Shown here in pieces: positions 1 through 5,655 of a DNA stretch of 9,008 nucleotides (positions are counted from its first letter, which is position 1; every line of letters starts with the position of its first letter). The notes below the pieces were generated by a model. That model searched no databases and was not told the origin of the DNA. It saw only the letters and a list, made by a program, of their open reading frames with translations. Source of the stretch: Microcaldota archaeon (GTDB lineage Archaea; Micrarchaeota; Micrarchaeia; Burarchaeales; JAKAKT01); NCBI GenBank assembly GCA_026396425.1, contig JAPLWU010000073.1:1-9008 (forward strand), written 5' to 3'. A program made the position numbers and the translations under genes.

Positions 1-65
1 GCGCCTACGACCCCTGCTTCTCCTGCTCCGTTCACTTCCTGAAGATGAAGCTGGAAAGGAAATAA
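1..65 (+). CDS. [NiFe]-hydrogenase large (alpha) subunit, C-terminal fragment
   Basis: Only the last 20 codons are inside the window (codons start at 3, TAA at 63-65). They read AYDPCFSCSVHFLKMKLERK. The DPCxxCxxH motif is the C-terminal nickel-ligand signature of [NiFe]-hydrogenase large subunits, whose two cysteines hold the NiFe(CN)2CO centre. In this family a specific endopeptidase cuts after the final His once nickel is inserted, so FLKMKLERK would be the removed tail. The SCSVH form recalls cytoplasmic group 3 (sulfhydrogenase/F420-type) enzymes, but so few residues cannot fix the subgroup. The converging neighbour is a maturation protease of the matching family, which supports the call. 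Most of the gene lies to the left of the window. Confidence 0.8.
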   Translation, partial: AYDPCFSCSVHFLKMKLERK

Positions 66-69
66 AAAA

Positions 70-483
70 TCATCCGCGCCCTCGAGGGCGCCTCTTTTTT
101 CGCGCTCCCGAAACCGAAGTTCGAGCCGAAGTGAGGAGTAGTTTTTTCACTTCTGCGAGCGCTTTTTTTCCGTCCATTCCATAGGGAATTCCGATAATTT
201 TCACTTTTCTCCCCATCTTTTCCATCATCCTGAAGTAAAAGCCCGCATCAATATCATGAGCCGTGGCGGTCCTTTCAACCTCGAGTTCGCCAGGCGAAAC
301 GAAACGAACGTTTTTGATTCCTTTCGTAACATCGACGAAAACAACGTCGCCCCCACCCAAAACATCGACATCCATCCCGTCCGCAACTTCCGAGTCGAAT
401 CCGTCTTTTGCCAATTTCGCACATAATTTCGGGACCAAGTCGTCCCCCTTTACGTATTTGTTCCCGAGGCAGACTACTCTCAT
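70..483 (-). CDS. Hydrogenase maturation endopeptidase (HycI/HyaD/HybD family)
   Basis: A protein of 137 aa, close to the family's usual 140-160. It begins MRVVCLGNKYVKGDD, matching the family's N-terminal GN-x(4-6)-D(D/E) signature. Candidate metal ligands are D14/D15, D51 (in VVFVDVTKG) and H76 (in TAHDID), equivalent to the Glu/Asp-Asp-His set that binds the large subunit's nickel in HybD. The segment KVKIIGIPYG fits the late beta-strand with the family's IGIQP-like motif. Such enzymes cleave the hydrogenase large subunit C-terminus after nickel insertion, in the cytoplasm. The predicted target's 3' end faces it across 4 bp. The start ATG at 481-483 lies about 27 nt from a TATA-like box at 506-513, so the message may be leaderless. 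The basic tail (KKRRPRGRG) is unusual and is encoded by the palindrome. Confidence 0.82.
   Translation of the reverse strand: MRVVCLGNKYVKGDDLVPKLCAKLAKDGFDSEVADGMDVDVLGGGDVVFVDVTKGIKNVRFVSPGELEVERTATAHDIDAGFYFRMMEKMGRKVKIIGIPYGMDGKKALAEVKKLLLTSARTSVSGARKKRRPRGRG
76..91. terminator. Perfect 16-bp palindrome with oligo-T on both sides (bidirectional terminator candidate)
   Basis: The self-complementary sequence GCGCCCTCGAGGGCGC can form an 8-bp stem-like inverted repeat. On the plus strand it is followed by CTCTTTTTT (T-run at 95-100). On the minus strand it is followed by a T-run complementary to the six A at 64-69. It lies between converging genes, 11 nt past the hydrogenase stop, but inside the last codons of the minus-strand protease. 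Archaeal termination depends mainly on the T-runs, so the palindrome may be an enhancer or may be incidental. Confidence 0.55.
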
Positions 484-505
484 GAAACTGTCTTGCTGCG
501 CAACT

Positions 506-513
506 AATTTAAA
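506..513. promoter_or_regulatory. Shared TATA-like box between divergent genes
   Basis: AATTTAAA contains the symmetrical TTTAAA (508-513) in the 60-bp gap between the protease (minus, starts 483) and the surface protein (plus, starts 544). An archaeal TATA box lies about 25 bp upstream of transcription start. That would start the minus transcript near its ATG and the plus transcript around 535, just ahead of the GGTGAT ribosome binding site at 535-540. One symmetrical box serving both directions is inferred. Confidence 0.45.
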
Positions 514-543
514 GAAGAGCGGCGAAAATCCATCGGTGATGCC

Positions 544-1614
544 ATGCGGGTTTTGATAGCATTATTACTCGTATCGTTGCTGGCCTTCGGCGTTTGGGCA
601 GTGGACCTGCAACTCAACGCCGGCGCGAGGGACCAGCCCGTGCTCGACATATACAACTGCGGGCTGGATGGAACAACGACCAAGCTGGAAATCGTGGTAA
701 ACGTCGAAAACCCCGTTGGCAAGCTGTTGAACGTCCACTATTCGTACTACAACTTCACATCGCAGTCTTTCGTCGATTCGGCGGACTTCTGCTCGATACC
801 GCCCGGCCAGTCGTTAACGTGCAACCTCAAATTTCCCGTCGCGCTCGGGAACAGGGGCAACGGAACTTTGAACAACGTTGAGCTGCTAAGGCTTAAGGCG
901 GACGACCCGACCGGGCCCAACACCTACTCAAAGTCGCTCTACTTCAACATAACCCACACGGAATCCGTGGTCGAAGCGAACGTCAAGTCGAAGCTTGTCG
1001 AGTTCGCGAAACTCCAGGCCAACGCGACTGCTTCCATCCCGTGCGAGGGCCAGGTCTGCTGCGGGATGCTGGAAGCCAAATCCGCTCTCGCCGGGGCAGA
1101 GCAGAGCCACGGCCAGGCCGTTTCGAAACTTTCCGAATGCTCTGGCAAGGACGCATACTCGCTTTCGGTGAGCGCGGTGAACCAATTAAAGGATGCCGCA
1201 ACTCTGGTTTCCGAAAAATCAGAAGAGTGCAGCGCAGCGCTTTCAGAATACGCCGCGGCTTCGGACGCCTTCAACTCGGCAAAGAAGGCCGTGTCAGAGC
1301 AGACCTGCGACACGTCCGAGTCGGCCGCGCTGCTTGCAAACGCCGAGGGGAAGCTTGATACGGTAAAGACCAGGCTTTCATCCGACCAGTACTCGACCGT
1401 TTCACTTGAGGCAGCCGACGTTAAATCGCTCGCCGGTATGGCCGAGGCCAACCCTTGCAAGGGCATAATCACCATTCCACCGGGAGGGGACCAGAACACT
1501 AGCGGCACAGGCGGGACAGGCGGAACGCAGGCGCAGCAGGCCGGGAAGCTTTGCCCGCTGTTCCTGCTCCTGTTCCCGGCGTTCGCCTACGCGGCTTTCA
1601 GGAGGTCGGGTTGA
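544..1614 (+). CDS. Secreted, C-terminally membrane-anchored surface protein of unknown function
   Basis: A protein of 356 aa that I do not recognise. Residues 1-19 form a signal peptide with a long hydrophobic core and likely cleavage after VWA. Residues 20-140 are beta-rich, resembling an Ig-like or CARDB-type fold, with cysteines at 39, 83 and 93. Residues 145-302 are Ala/Ser/Glu-rich and helical, with further cysteines (167, 172, 173, 199, 229, 255, 305). Residues 311-335 are a Gly/Thr/Gln linker. Residues 337-352 are hydrophobic and end in FRRSG, giving an anchor or sorting-like tail. Possible N-glycosylation sequons sit at N70, N106, N135, N160 and N318. The start is set by the GGTGAT site at 535-540. 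The zinc-ribbon gene follows after 3 nt, so the two are probably co-transcribed. Location at the cell surface is inferred; the function is unknown. Confidence 0.8.
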   Translation: MRVLIALLLVSLLAFGVWAVDLQLNAGARDQPVLDIYNCGLDGTTTKLEIVVNVENPVGKLLNVHYSYYNFTSQSFVDSADFCSIPPGQSLTCNLKFPVALGNRGNGTLNNVELLRLKADDPTGPNTYSKSLYFNITHTESVVEANVKSKLVEFAKLQANATASIPCEGQVCCGMLEAKSALAGAEQSHGQAVSKLSECSGKDAYSLSVSAVNQLKDAATLVSEKSEECSAALSEYAAASDAFNSAKKAVSEQTCDTSESAALLANAEGKLDTVKTRLSSDQYSTVSLEAADVKSLAGMAEANPCKGIITIPPGGDQNTSGTGGTGGTQAQQAGKLCPLFLLLFPAFAYAAFRRSG

Positions 1615-1617
1615 GGG

Positions 1618-1908
1618 ATGGGCTTCCTTGACGTGCTGCTCGGCAGGGGGCAGGGCATCCGTTGTCCCAAGTGCAATTCGCGCATTGCGCTGGAGCTCGA
1701 CAAGTGTCCGGGCTGCGGAGAGGAGCTCGATAAGCTTTTCGTCATAAAGTGCCCCTCCTGCGGGGAAAGGCAGCCCGTCAAGTCGAGGATATGCGCGAAA
1801 TGCGGCCATTCGTTCGAGCCGCCCGTCGAATACAGGTGCCCGCGCTGCGGGTTCAAGGCAGGCTATACGATGACGCAATGCCCCTCGTGCGGGACGCGGT
1901 TCATGTAA
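1618..1908 (+). CDS. Small protein with three zinc ribbons
   Basis: A protein of 96 aa. After an N-terminal MGFLDVLLGRGQG segment come six CxxC knuckles: CPKC and CPGC, CPSC and CAKC, CPRC and CPSC. These pair into three tandem zinc ribbons that fill the chain, like double-zinc-ribbon (DZR/zinc_ribbon_2) proteins. Each ribbon should bind one Zn2+; such modules bind nucleic acid or act as protein-interaction or rubredoxin-like units. No catalytic domain is present. The ATG follows the preceding gene's stop by 3 nt, and a GGAGGT site at 1601-1606 lies inside that gene's last codons, so translation is probably coupled. A partner role with the surface protein is possible but unsupported by homology. 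The specific function is unknown. Confidence 0.8.
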   Translation: MGFLDVLLGRGQGIRCPKCNSRIALELDKCPGCGEELDKLFVIKCPSCGERQPVKSRICAKCGHSFEPPVEYRCPRCGFKAGYTMTQCPSCGTRFM

Positions 1909-1938
1909 AGGGATTGTCCCCATAACTAACGTGATGGA

Positions 1939-2640
1939 ATGAAAGTTAAACTCATCGCACATACCCCCGAGCCGGAAAGAGTTTGCGCGGCCGCGGCAAT
2001 GACCTCGTCGCGCAAGGAGGACACGGCGGAAATATACGAAAGCCTCTCTGACTCAGAGAGGATGGAGAAGGCCCGCAAGCTGCTCAGGGCGGTCATAAGG
2101 ATGGGCCACCAGTCGGTTATGGAGCACGCCTCGTTCACGTTCAGCATTTCCGGCGTTTCGAGGGCGATGACGCACGAGCTCGTGCGCCACCGGGTCGCCT
2201 CATACACCCAGCAGAGCCAGAGGTACGTGAAATTCGAGAAGGGCGCTTTCGTCACCCCGCGGAAAATAAATGAAAACGAAAAAGCAAAACAAATGTTTGA
2301 TTCCTCTCTCGAAAATCTGATTAATACTTATGACGCGCTTGTTGAAATGGGCATTCCATTCGAGGATGCCCGCTTCATACTCCCGAACGCCGCCTATACC
2401 AACATCGTCGTAACAATGAATGCGAGGGAGCTGTGCCACTTCTTCAGGCTCCGCACTTGCGAGCGCGCCCAGTGGGAGATACGCGAGGTTGCGACAGAGA
2501 TGCTGGGGCAGTGCAGGAAAATCGCGCCCGCCCTTTTCAGCGAAGTCGGGCCCGCGTGCTACATGGACGGCAAATGCCCCGAAGGAAAACTCACCTGCGG
2601 AAGAATGGAAGAAATAGTCCGGAAGTTCAAAGAACTATAA
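1939..2640 (+). CDS. thyX: Flavin-dependent thymidylate synthase ThyX
   Basis: A protein of 233 aa, a normal length for the family. ThyX makes dTMP from dUMP using methylene-tetrahydrofolate as carbon donor and reduced FAD as hydride carrier (EC 2.1.1.148), and works as a homotetramer. The signature RHRx7S is exact: R83-H84-R85 to S93 in RHRVASYTQQS. Also visible are HQSVMEH (57-63), ARFILPN (144-150), NARE (161-164) and AQWEIR (177-182), which in the family contact FAD and nucleotide. A Cys-rich end (C207, C213, C220) is typical of many archaeal members, as far as I recall. The start ATG at 1939 follows GTGAT at 1931-1935; an ATG at 1934 is out of frame and stops at once. The 30-nt gap from the zinc-ribbon gene has no clear TATA box, so read-through from upstream is likely. 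Its last 6 bp overlap truD. Confidence 0.95.
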   Translation: MKVKLIAHTPEPERVCAAAAMTSSRKEDTAEIYESLSDSERMEKARKLLRAVIRMGHQSVMEHASFTFSISGVSRAMTHELVRHRVASYTQQSQRYVKFEKGAFVTPRKINENEKAKQMFDSSLENLINTYDALVEMGIPFEDARFILPNAAYTNIVVTMNARELCHFFRLRTCERAQWEIREVATEMLGQCRKIAPALFSEVGPACYMDGKCPEGKLTCGRMEEIVRKFKEL

Positions 2641-3903
2641 CTCCTGCCCTCCCCCCGCTTTCTCGTTCTTCATGAACTCCCTCAGGACAGAAGTCGCATA
2701 GCAACCCGGCTTCAGCTCGAACTCCAACCGTATCCCGTCTTCACATTCCCCAAAATTGAGATTCCCCGTATCCTCGAGCAACCTCCTCCGTGTCCCTTTC
2801 GAGCTCAGCTCGGGCAGGGGCCTAATCCTGAAATCCTCTTTGCGCATTCCCTCCTTTTCGAGAAGTTCCGCCTCAATCCCGTCCAGCTCTCCCGAATCGT
2901 AGCCGATAATCGTGCCCATGGCATCCGTCTCGTTCCCGCCAACCCCGCCCTTCCCGATTTTTTCGCTCAGGCAGAGGTTGAAAAGATGGGACTGGTAGGC
3001 ATGAACGAACATGAGCGATATCCCGCGCGGGAGCTTCCGCATCGCGTTTGCATAATCCTTCGGCTTTTCGGCGAGGTGGGCCAATACGGCGCGTTCGTAC
3101 CTCAGATGTTTCGGGAAATTTTCGAGTGCTGTTTTGAAATCCTCCGACTCGTGCAACTCCTTTCTCGCTTTTCTCGCCAATTCGTTTTTCTCCTCGTTTC
3201 CTCCGCACAAATACTCCATGGCCGCGCCCCGCAGGTCGCCAAGCATGATAAATTTCCCAACGAGGTGATTGTTGCCTCGTGAACCAAACCTCTGCTCGCC
3301 AAAATAATTCGGAAATTTGTTTTCGAGTTCGTCAGCTATTTCTTTTACCTTCTCTTCTGCCTGTTTTTCCACCCCTCTTACGACAATTTTGAACTTGTTG
3401 CCCCCCAACTCACCCATCTCGATTTTCTTGCCCGCCTTCCACGCGCCCAAACCCGCGATGTCCTTTGCCTTGATGGTGAGCAACGCCTCTGGCGCTATTT
3501 TGTGCGCGCTGCAAAGCTGCGTCGTGACGGCTACCCTGTCCTTCGTTCCGGCGTACCCAAACGCCTTAATCCCCCGGCCGTTTCGCCTGCCCACCTCCCT
3601 CAGCGCGCCCAGCGTATCCCAATTCCTTTTCTGGAGGACGAAATGGGCAAAATTAAGCACGACCCCGCCCGCAACATTCCCACCCTCACTGTTTGCATCT
3701 TCGGCGCTCGTGCTCTCGCTCGTTACGTTTTCGTTAATGCGAAAAATTCCCCCGCCATTCGAACCCGAATTCCCGCCATTTATTTTTTCGTTAATCCTGA
3801 AGATTCTCCCATCTTGGCTTATTTCCTCGACTATGAAGTCCTCTGGCGTTTCCTTTATCCTTCCGCCAATCCCCTCGCTTTTAGACAAGTAAGCCAGGCT
3901 CAT
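2635..3903 (-). CDS. truD: tRNA pseudouridine synthase D (TruD)
   Basis: A protein of 422 aa. TruD enzymes convert uridine-13 of tRNA to pseudouridine; archaeal and eukaryotic (Pus7) relatives can have wider targets. The catalytic motif GYAGTKDR is at 116-123 with D122 as the expected nucleophile. NYFGEQRFG (199-207) and the C-terminal LKPGCYATSVLREFMK are further family marks. The N-terminus (IKETPEDFIVEEI) is typical. Between EEISQDG and VLNFAHFVLQKRNWDT lies an extra stretch of about 45 residues, rich in Gly, Ser and Asn, with the block GRIFRINE (32-39) repeated as GIFRINE (52-58). This looks like an expanded loop. A TATA-like T-rich block lies 20-30 nt upstream of the ATG, implying a short or leaderless transcript. 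The stop TAG overlaps the end of thyX. Confidence 0.93.
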   Translation of the reverse strand: MSLAYLSKSEGIGGRIKETPEDFIVEEISQDGRIFRINEKINGGNSGSNGGGIFRINENVTSESTSAEDANSEGGNVAGGVVLNFAHFVLQKRNWDTLGALREVGRRNGRGIKAFGYAGTKDRVAVTTQLCSAHKIAPEALLTIKAKDIAGLGAWKAGKKIEMGELGGNKFKIVVRGVEKQAEEKVKEIADELENKFPNYFGEQRFGSRGNNHLVGKFIMLGDLRGAAMEYLCGGNEEKNELARKARKELHESEDFKTALENFPKHLRYERAVLAHLAEKPKDYANAMRKLPRGISLMFVHAYQSHLFNLCLSEKIGKGGVGGNETDAMGTIIGYDSGELDGIEAELLEKEGMRKEDFRIRPLPELSSKGTRRRLLEDTGNLNFGECEDGIRLEFELKPGCYATSVLREFMKNEKAGGGQEL

Positions 3904-3935
3904 GCTAACCTCTCAACAGTTAAAAATAATAAAAG
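3896..3935. repeat. Tandem-duplicated block, copy 1 (truD start codon plus TATA region)
   Basis: This 40-bp block matches 3979-4017 at 35 of 40 aligned positions (four substitutions and a 1-nt gap). It contains the truD start codon (CAT at 3901-3903 on the plus strand) and the AT-rich TAAAAATAATAAAAG tract that serves as the truD TATA region on the minus strand. Confidence 0.85.
3921..3935 (-). promoter_or_regulatory. Probable truD promoter (TATA region)
   Basis: Read on the minus strand the tract is CTTTTATTATTTTTA, about 18-32 nt upstream of the truD ATG. That places transcription start at or next to the start codon, a common archaeal leaderless layout. No Shine-Dalgarno sequence is visible between the tract and the ATG. 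Confidence 0.5.
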
Positions 3936-3978
3936 TAGCGAAACCGCCCGGGCAGTTGTTTGGCGCAAACTCGATTCG

Positions 3979-4017
3979 AGGCTCGCGCTAATCCTCAACA
4001 GTGAAAAATAATAAAAG
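3979..4017. repeat. Tandem-duplicated block, copy 2 (no start codon; lies after tfb)
   Basis: Second copy of the truD start/promoter block, 83 bp from copy 1. The position matching the ATG reads GCG on the minus strand, so no gene starts here. The preserved T-rich minus-strand tract (CTTTTATTATTTTTC) lies 18 nt beyond the tfb stop codon, where it could act as an oligo-T terminator for tfb. Confidence 0.8.
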
Positions 4018-4034
4018 AAGATTATGAGCTTCGC

Positions 4035-4940
4035 CTACTCGAGCGGGAGGTCAAGCTCTGTCTTGAGCTCCTTGTACCTGTTCCTTATCGTCACTTCGGT
4101 GATTCCCGCAGCGTCGGCGACCTCCTTCTGGGTCCTCTGCTCGTTGCACAGCACGCTCGCCGTGTAGACAGCAGCGGCGGCAAGCCCTGTTGGGCCCCTT
4201 CCGGAAATCAGCCTCTTCTTTGTGGCCTTCTTCATGAGTTCGAAGGCCTTCTCCTGGACCTTTCCGCTCAGGCCGAGGCCCGCGACGAATCTCGGAACGT
4301 AGTAGCTCGGGTCCGCAAGCGGTATCTTGAGGTCGAGTTCGCGGCTTATGTTCCTGTAGGCCCTGCCAATCTCCTTCTTCTTTACTCCGGAGACGTTGGC
4401 AATCTCGGCAAGTGTCCTCGGGACTCCGCGCTCCCTGCACTTCGCGTATATGACCGCGGCGACGATGCTCTCGATGAGCCTTCCCTTTATGAGGCCCTTC
4501 TCAACGCACTTTCGGTAGGTCAGGGCCGCTGACTCGCGGATGCTGTCCGGCAGTCCGAGGTAAGACGCAATCCTGTTCAGCTCACTGAGCGCAACCGCAA
4601 GGTTCCTCTCGGTAGAGCCGGTGATGCTCGCCCTCTTATGCCACCTTCGCATCCTGTAGAACTGGGCCTGCCTCTTCGAAGGCAGCCTCGCCCCCCGGAT
4701 GTCGCGGTTATACTGGTCGATTTCCGTAACGAGTCCCTTGTTCGGGCGCATATACGTAATCGGGGCGCCCCCTCGGGCCCTCTCCCTCCGCTGGTCGGCG
4801 TTGAAAGCCCTCCATTCAGGGCCCTCGTCCATCATCCCCTCGGTTATCACAAGGCCGCAAACACCGCATACTAACTCCCCCTTCTCGTAGTCTTGGGTGA
4901 GCTTTTTGCTTTTGCATTCAGGACATCGTTCCTCAGCCAT
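4035..4940 (-). CDS. tfb: Transcription initiation factor B (TFB, archaeal TFIIB)
   Basis: A protein of 301 aa, normal for TFB. It joins the TBP-TATA complex, reads the BRE and recruits RNA polymerase. Order: an N-terminal zinc ribbon with C6, C9, C25 and C28 (CPEC, CGVC); the B-reader/linker at about 45-110 including GLVTEID; then two cyclin-like repeats (about 110-195 and 205-295). The second ends in the BRE-recognition helix-turn-helix [13 protein letters not shown]. Where many archaeal TFBs have His-Asp before Lys-Gly-Leu in the reader, this one reads MRPNKGL. A strong AGGTGAT site (4944-4950) lies 3 nt from the ATG. The TRAM gene ends 29 nt upstream, so the two may form one transcript, though a weak AT-rich stretch in the gap (TACAAATTTAAGG on the minus strand) could add a promoter. 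Confidence 0.96.
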   Translation of the reverse strand: MAEERCPECKSKKLTQDYEKGELVCGVCGLVITEGMMDEGPEWRAFNADQRRERARGGAPITYMRPNKGLVTEIDQYNRDIRGARLPSKRQAQFYRMRRWHKRASITGSTERNLAVALSELNRIASYLGLPDSIRESAALTYRKCVEKGLIKGRLIESIVAAVIYAKCRERGVPRTLAEIANVSGVKKKEIGRAYRNISRELDLKIPLADPSYYVPRFVAGLGLSGKVQEKAFELMKKATKKRLISGRGPTGLAAAAVYTASVLCNEQRTQKEVADAAGITEVTIRNRYKELKTELDLPLE

Positions 4941-4969
4941 TTTATCACCTTAAATTTGTAAAAATCGGC

Positions 4970-5380
4970 CTACGCGCTCTTCTCCCCGCTTTCGTCTCCC
5001 TCTCCGGCCTCGGCCTCTTCGCCCTCATCTTCGGCGGCTTCGGTCACTTCCCCGGCCGGCTCTTCGCCAGCCACGGGCTCCCCGGCTGCTTCTGCCTCGG
5101 CAGGTGCCTCTTCGCTTGCTGCGGCCGCAGGCGCGGCTCCGGCAGCTCCGACCTTCTCAGCAACTGCGCATTTGTTCTTTACGAAAGTCACTTTTATCCT
5201 GACCTTCTCGCCCGCGCTGGTTCCCGGGACGAAAATGACGAATCCCTCCTTCTTTGCTATCCCGTCTCCCTTCGAAGCAACCGCCTCGATGGTGACGTCC
5301 AGCTCCTCTCCGACTTTCACGGGCTTCGGCCTGTCCCCAAAAAAGTCCCTACCAAATCCGCCTGGTCTTCCAAAACTCAT
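4970..5380 (-). CDS. TRAM-domain protein with long acidic C-terminal tail
   Basis: A protein of 136 aa. Residues 1-20 are Gly/Phe/Arg/Asp-rich (FGRPGGFGRDFFGDRPKP). Residues about 21-78 are a TRAM domain, a five-strand OB-like RNA-binding fold: VKVGEELDVTIEAVASKGDGIAKKEGFVIFVPG then GEKVRIKVTFVKNKCAVAEKV. Stand-alone TRAM proteins in archaea bind RNA and have been described as RNA chaperones resembling bacterial cold-shock proteins. Residues about 79-136 are almost only Ala, Glu, Gly, Pro and Asp, a strongly acidic and probably disordered tail that is longer than in typical stand-alone TRAM proteins. A GGAGGA site (5387-5392) lies 6 nt before the ATG. The best TATA box is at 5478-5485, implying a leader of about 70 nt. 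The tfb gene follows 29 nt downstream. Confidence 0.88.
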   Translation of the reverse strand: MSFGRPGGFGRDFFGDRPKPVKVGEELDVTIEAVASKGDGIAKKEGFVIFVPGTSAGEKVRIKVTFVKNKCAVAEKVGAAGAAPAAAASEEAPAEAEAAGEPVAGEEPAGEVTEAAEDEGEEAEAGEGDESGEKSA

Positions 5381-5477
5381 GTTAATTCCTCCGTAACGCA
5401 GAACTAGCGCTGACTTCCCACGCTCAGAAATACAGCACTTAGCTTCTTTCCGTTTGGCTATATTGACTCGTTTCCCC

Positions 5478-5485
5478 TATATAAA
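5478..5485 (-). promoter_or_regulatory. Probable promoter of the TRAM-tfb unit
   Basis: The minus strand reads GCTTTATATAGG, a near-perfect archaeal TATA box (TTTATATA). Transcription would start near 5455, giving a leader of about 70-75 nt before the TRAM ATG. The core is nearly symmetrical, so weak plus-strand firing is possible. A second, poorer AT-rich site (CAATATAGC on the minus strand) lies at 5457-5465. Confidence 0.6.
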
Positions 5486-5655
5486 GCTTAGCATCCACGT
5501 CGAGAAACGCCTCGGAAACCGGCGAAACCGCAAAACCCGCAAGGACGAGGAAAAAACGCGAAATCCCCGAAAAAAAGAGGGAAATCAACCCCGCAGAAAA
5601 ATTAACAAAATCCCCAAAAACAAAAGAAAGCCCTACCTCGAAAAAAGGGAAAAAC
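5486..5655. other. Spacer: purine-rich on plus, T-run-rich on minus; no gene supported
   Basis: With 5381-5485 this makes a 275-bp gap between the TRAM gene and the helical protein. The minus strand has repeated T-runs (for example opposite A-runs at 5550-5555 and 5571-5577), suiting termination of the minus-strand gene that ends at 5656. On the plus strand an 84-codon frame (5454-5708) is Lys/Arg/Asn-rich, lacks a ribosome binding site and runs antisense into the next gene, so I do not call it. Short GAAACCG-like repeats occur at 5515-5530. Confidence 0.4.

Noticed and set aside
939..1508. Minus-strand 189-codon frame opposite the surface protein
   Set aside because: The plus-strand protein has a signal peptide, linker, anchor and ribosome binding site; the opposite frame is a by-product of GC-rich codons.
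1911..1920. Short GGGA/TCCC hairpin before thyX as a terminator
   Set aside because: Only 4 bp with no T-run; more likely chance.
3317..3892. Plus-strand 191-codon frame opposite truD
   Set aside because: The TruD frame has catalytic and family motifs throughout; this one is Ser/Pro/Phe-rich shadow sequence.
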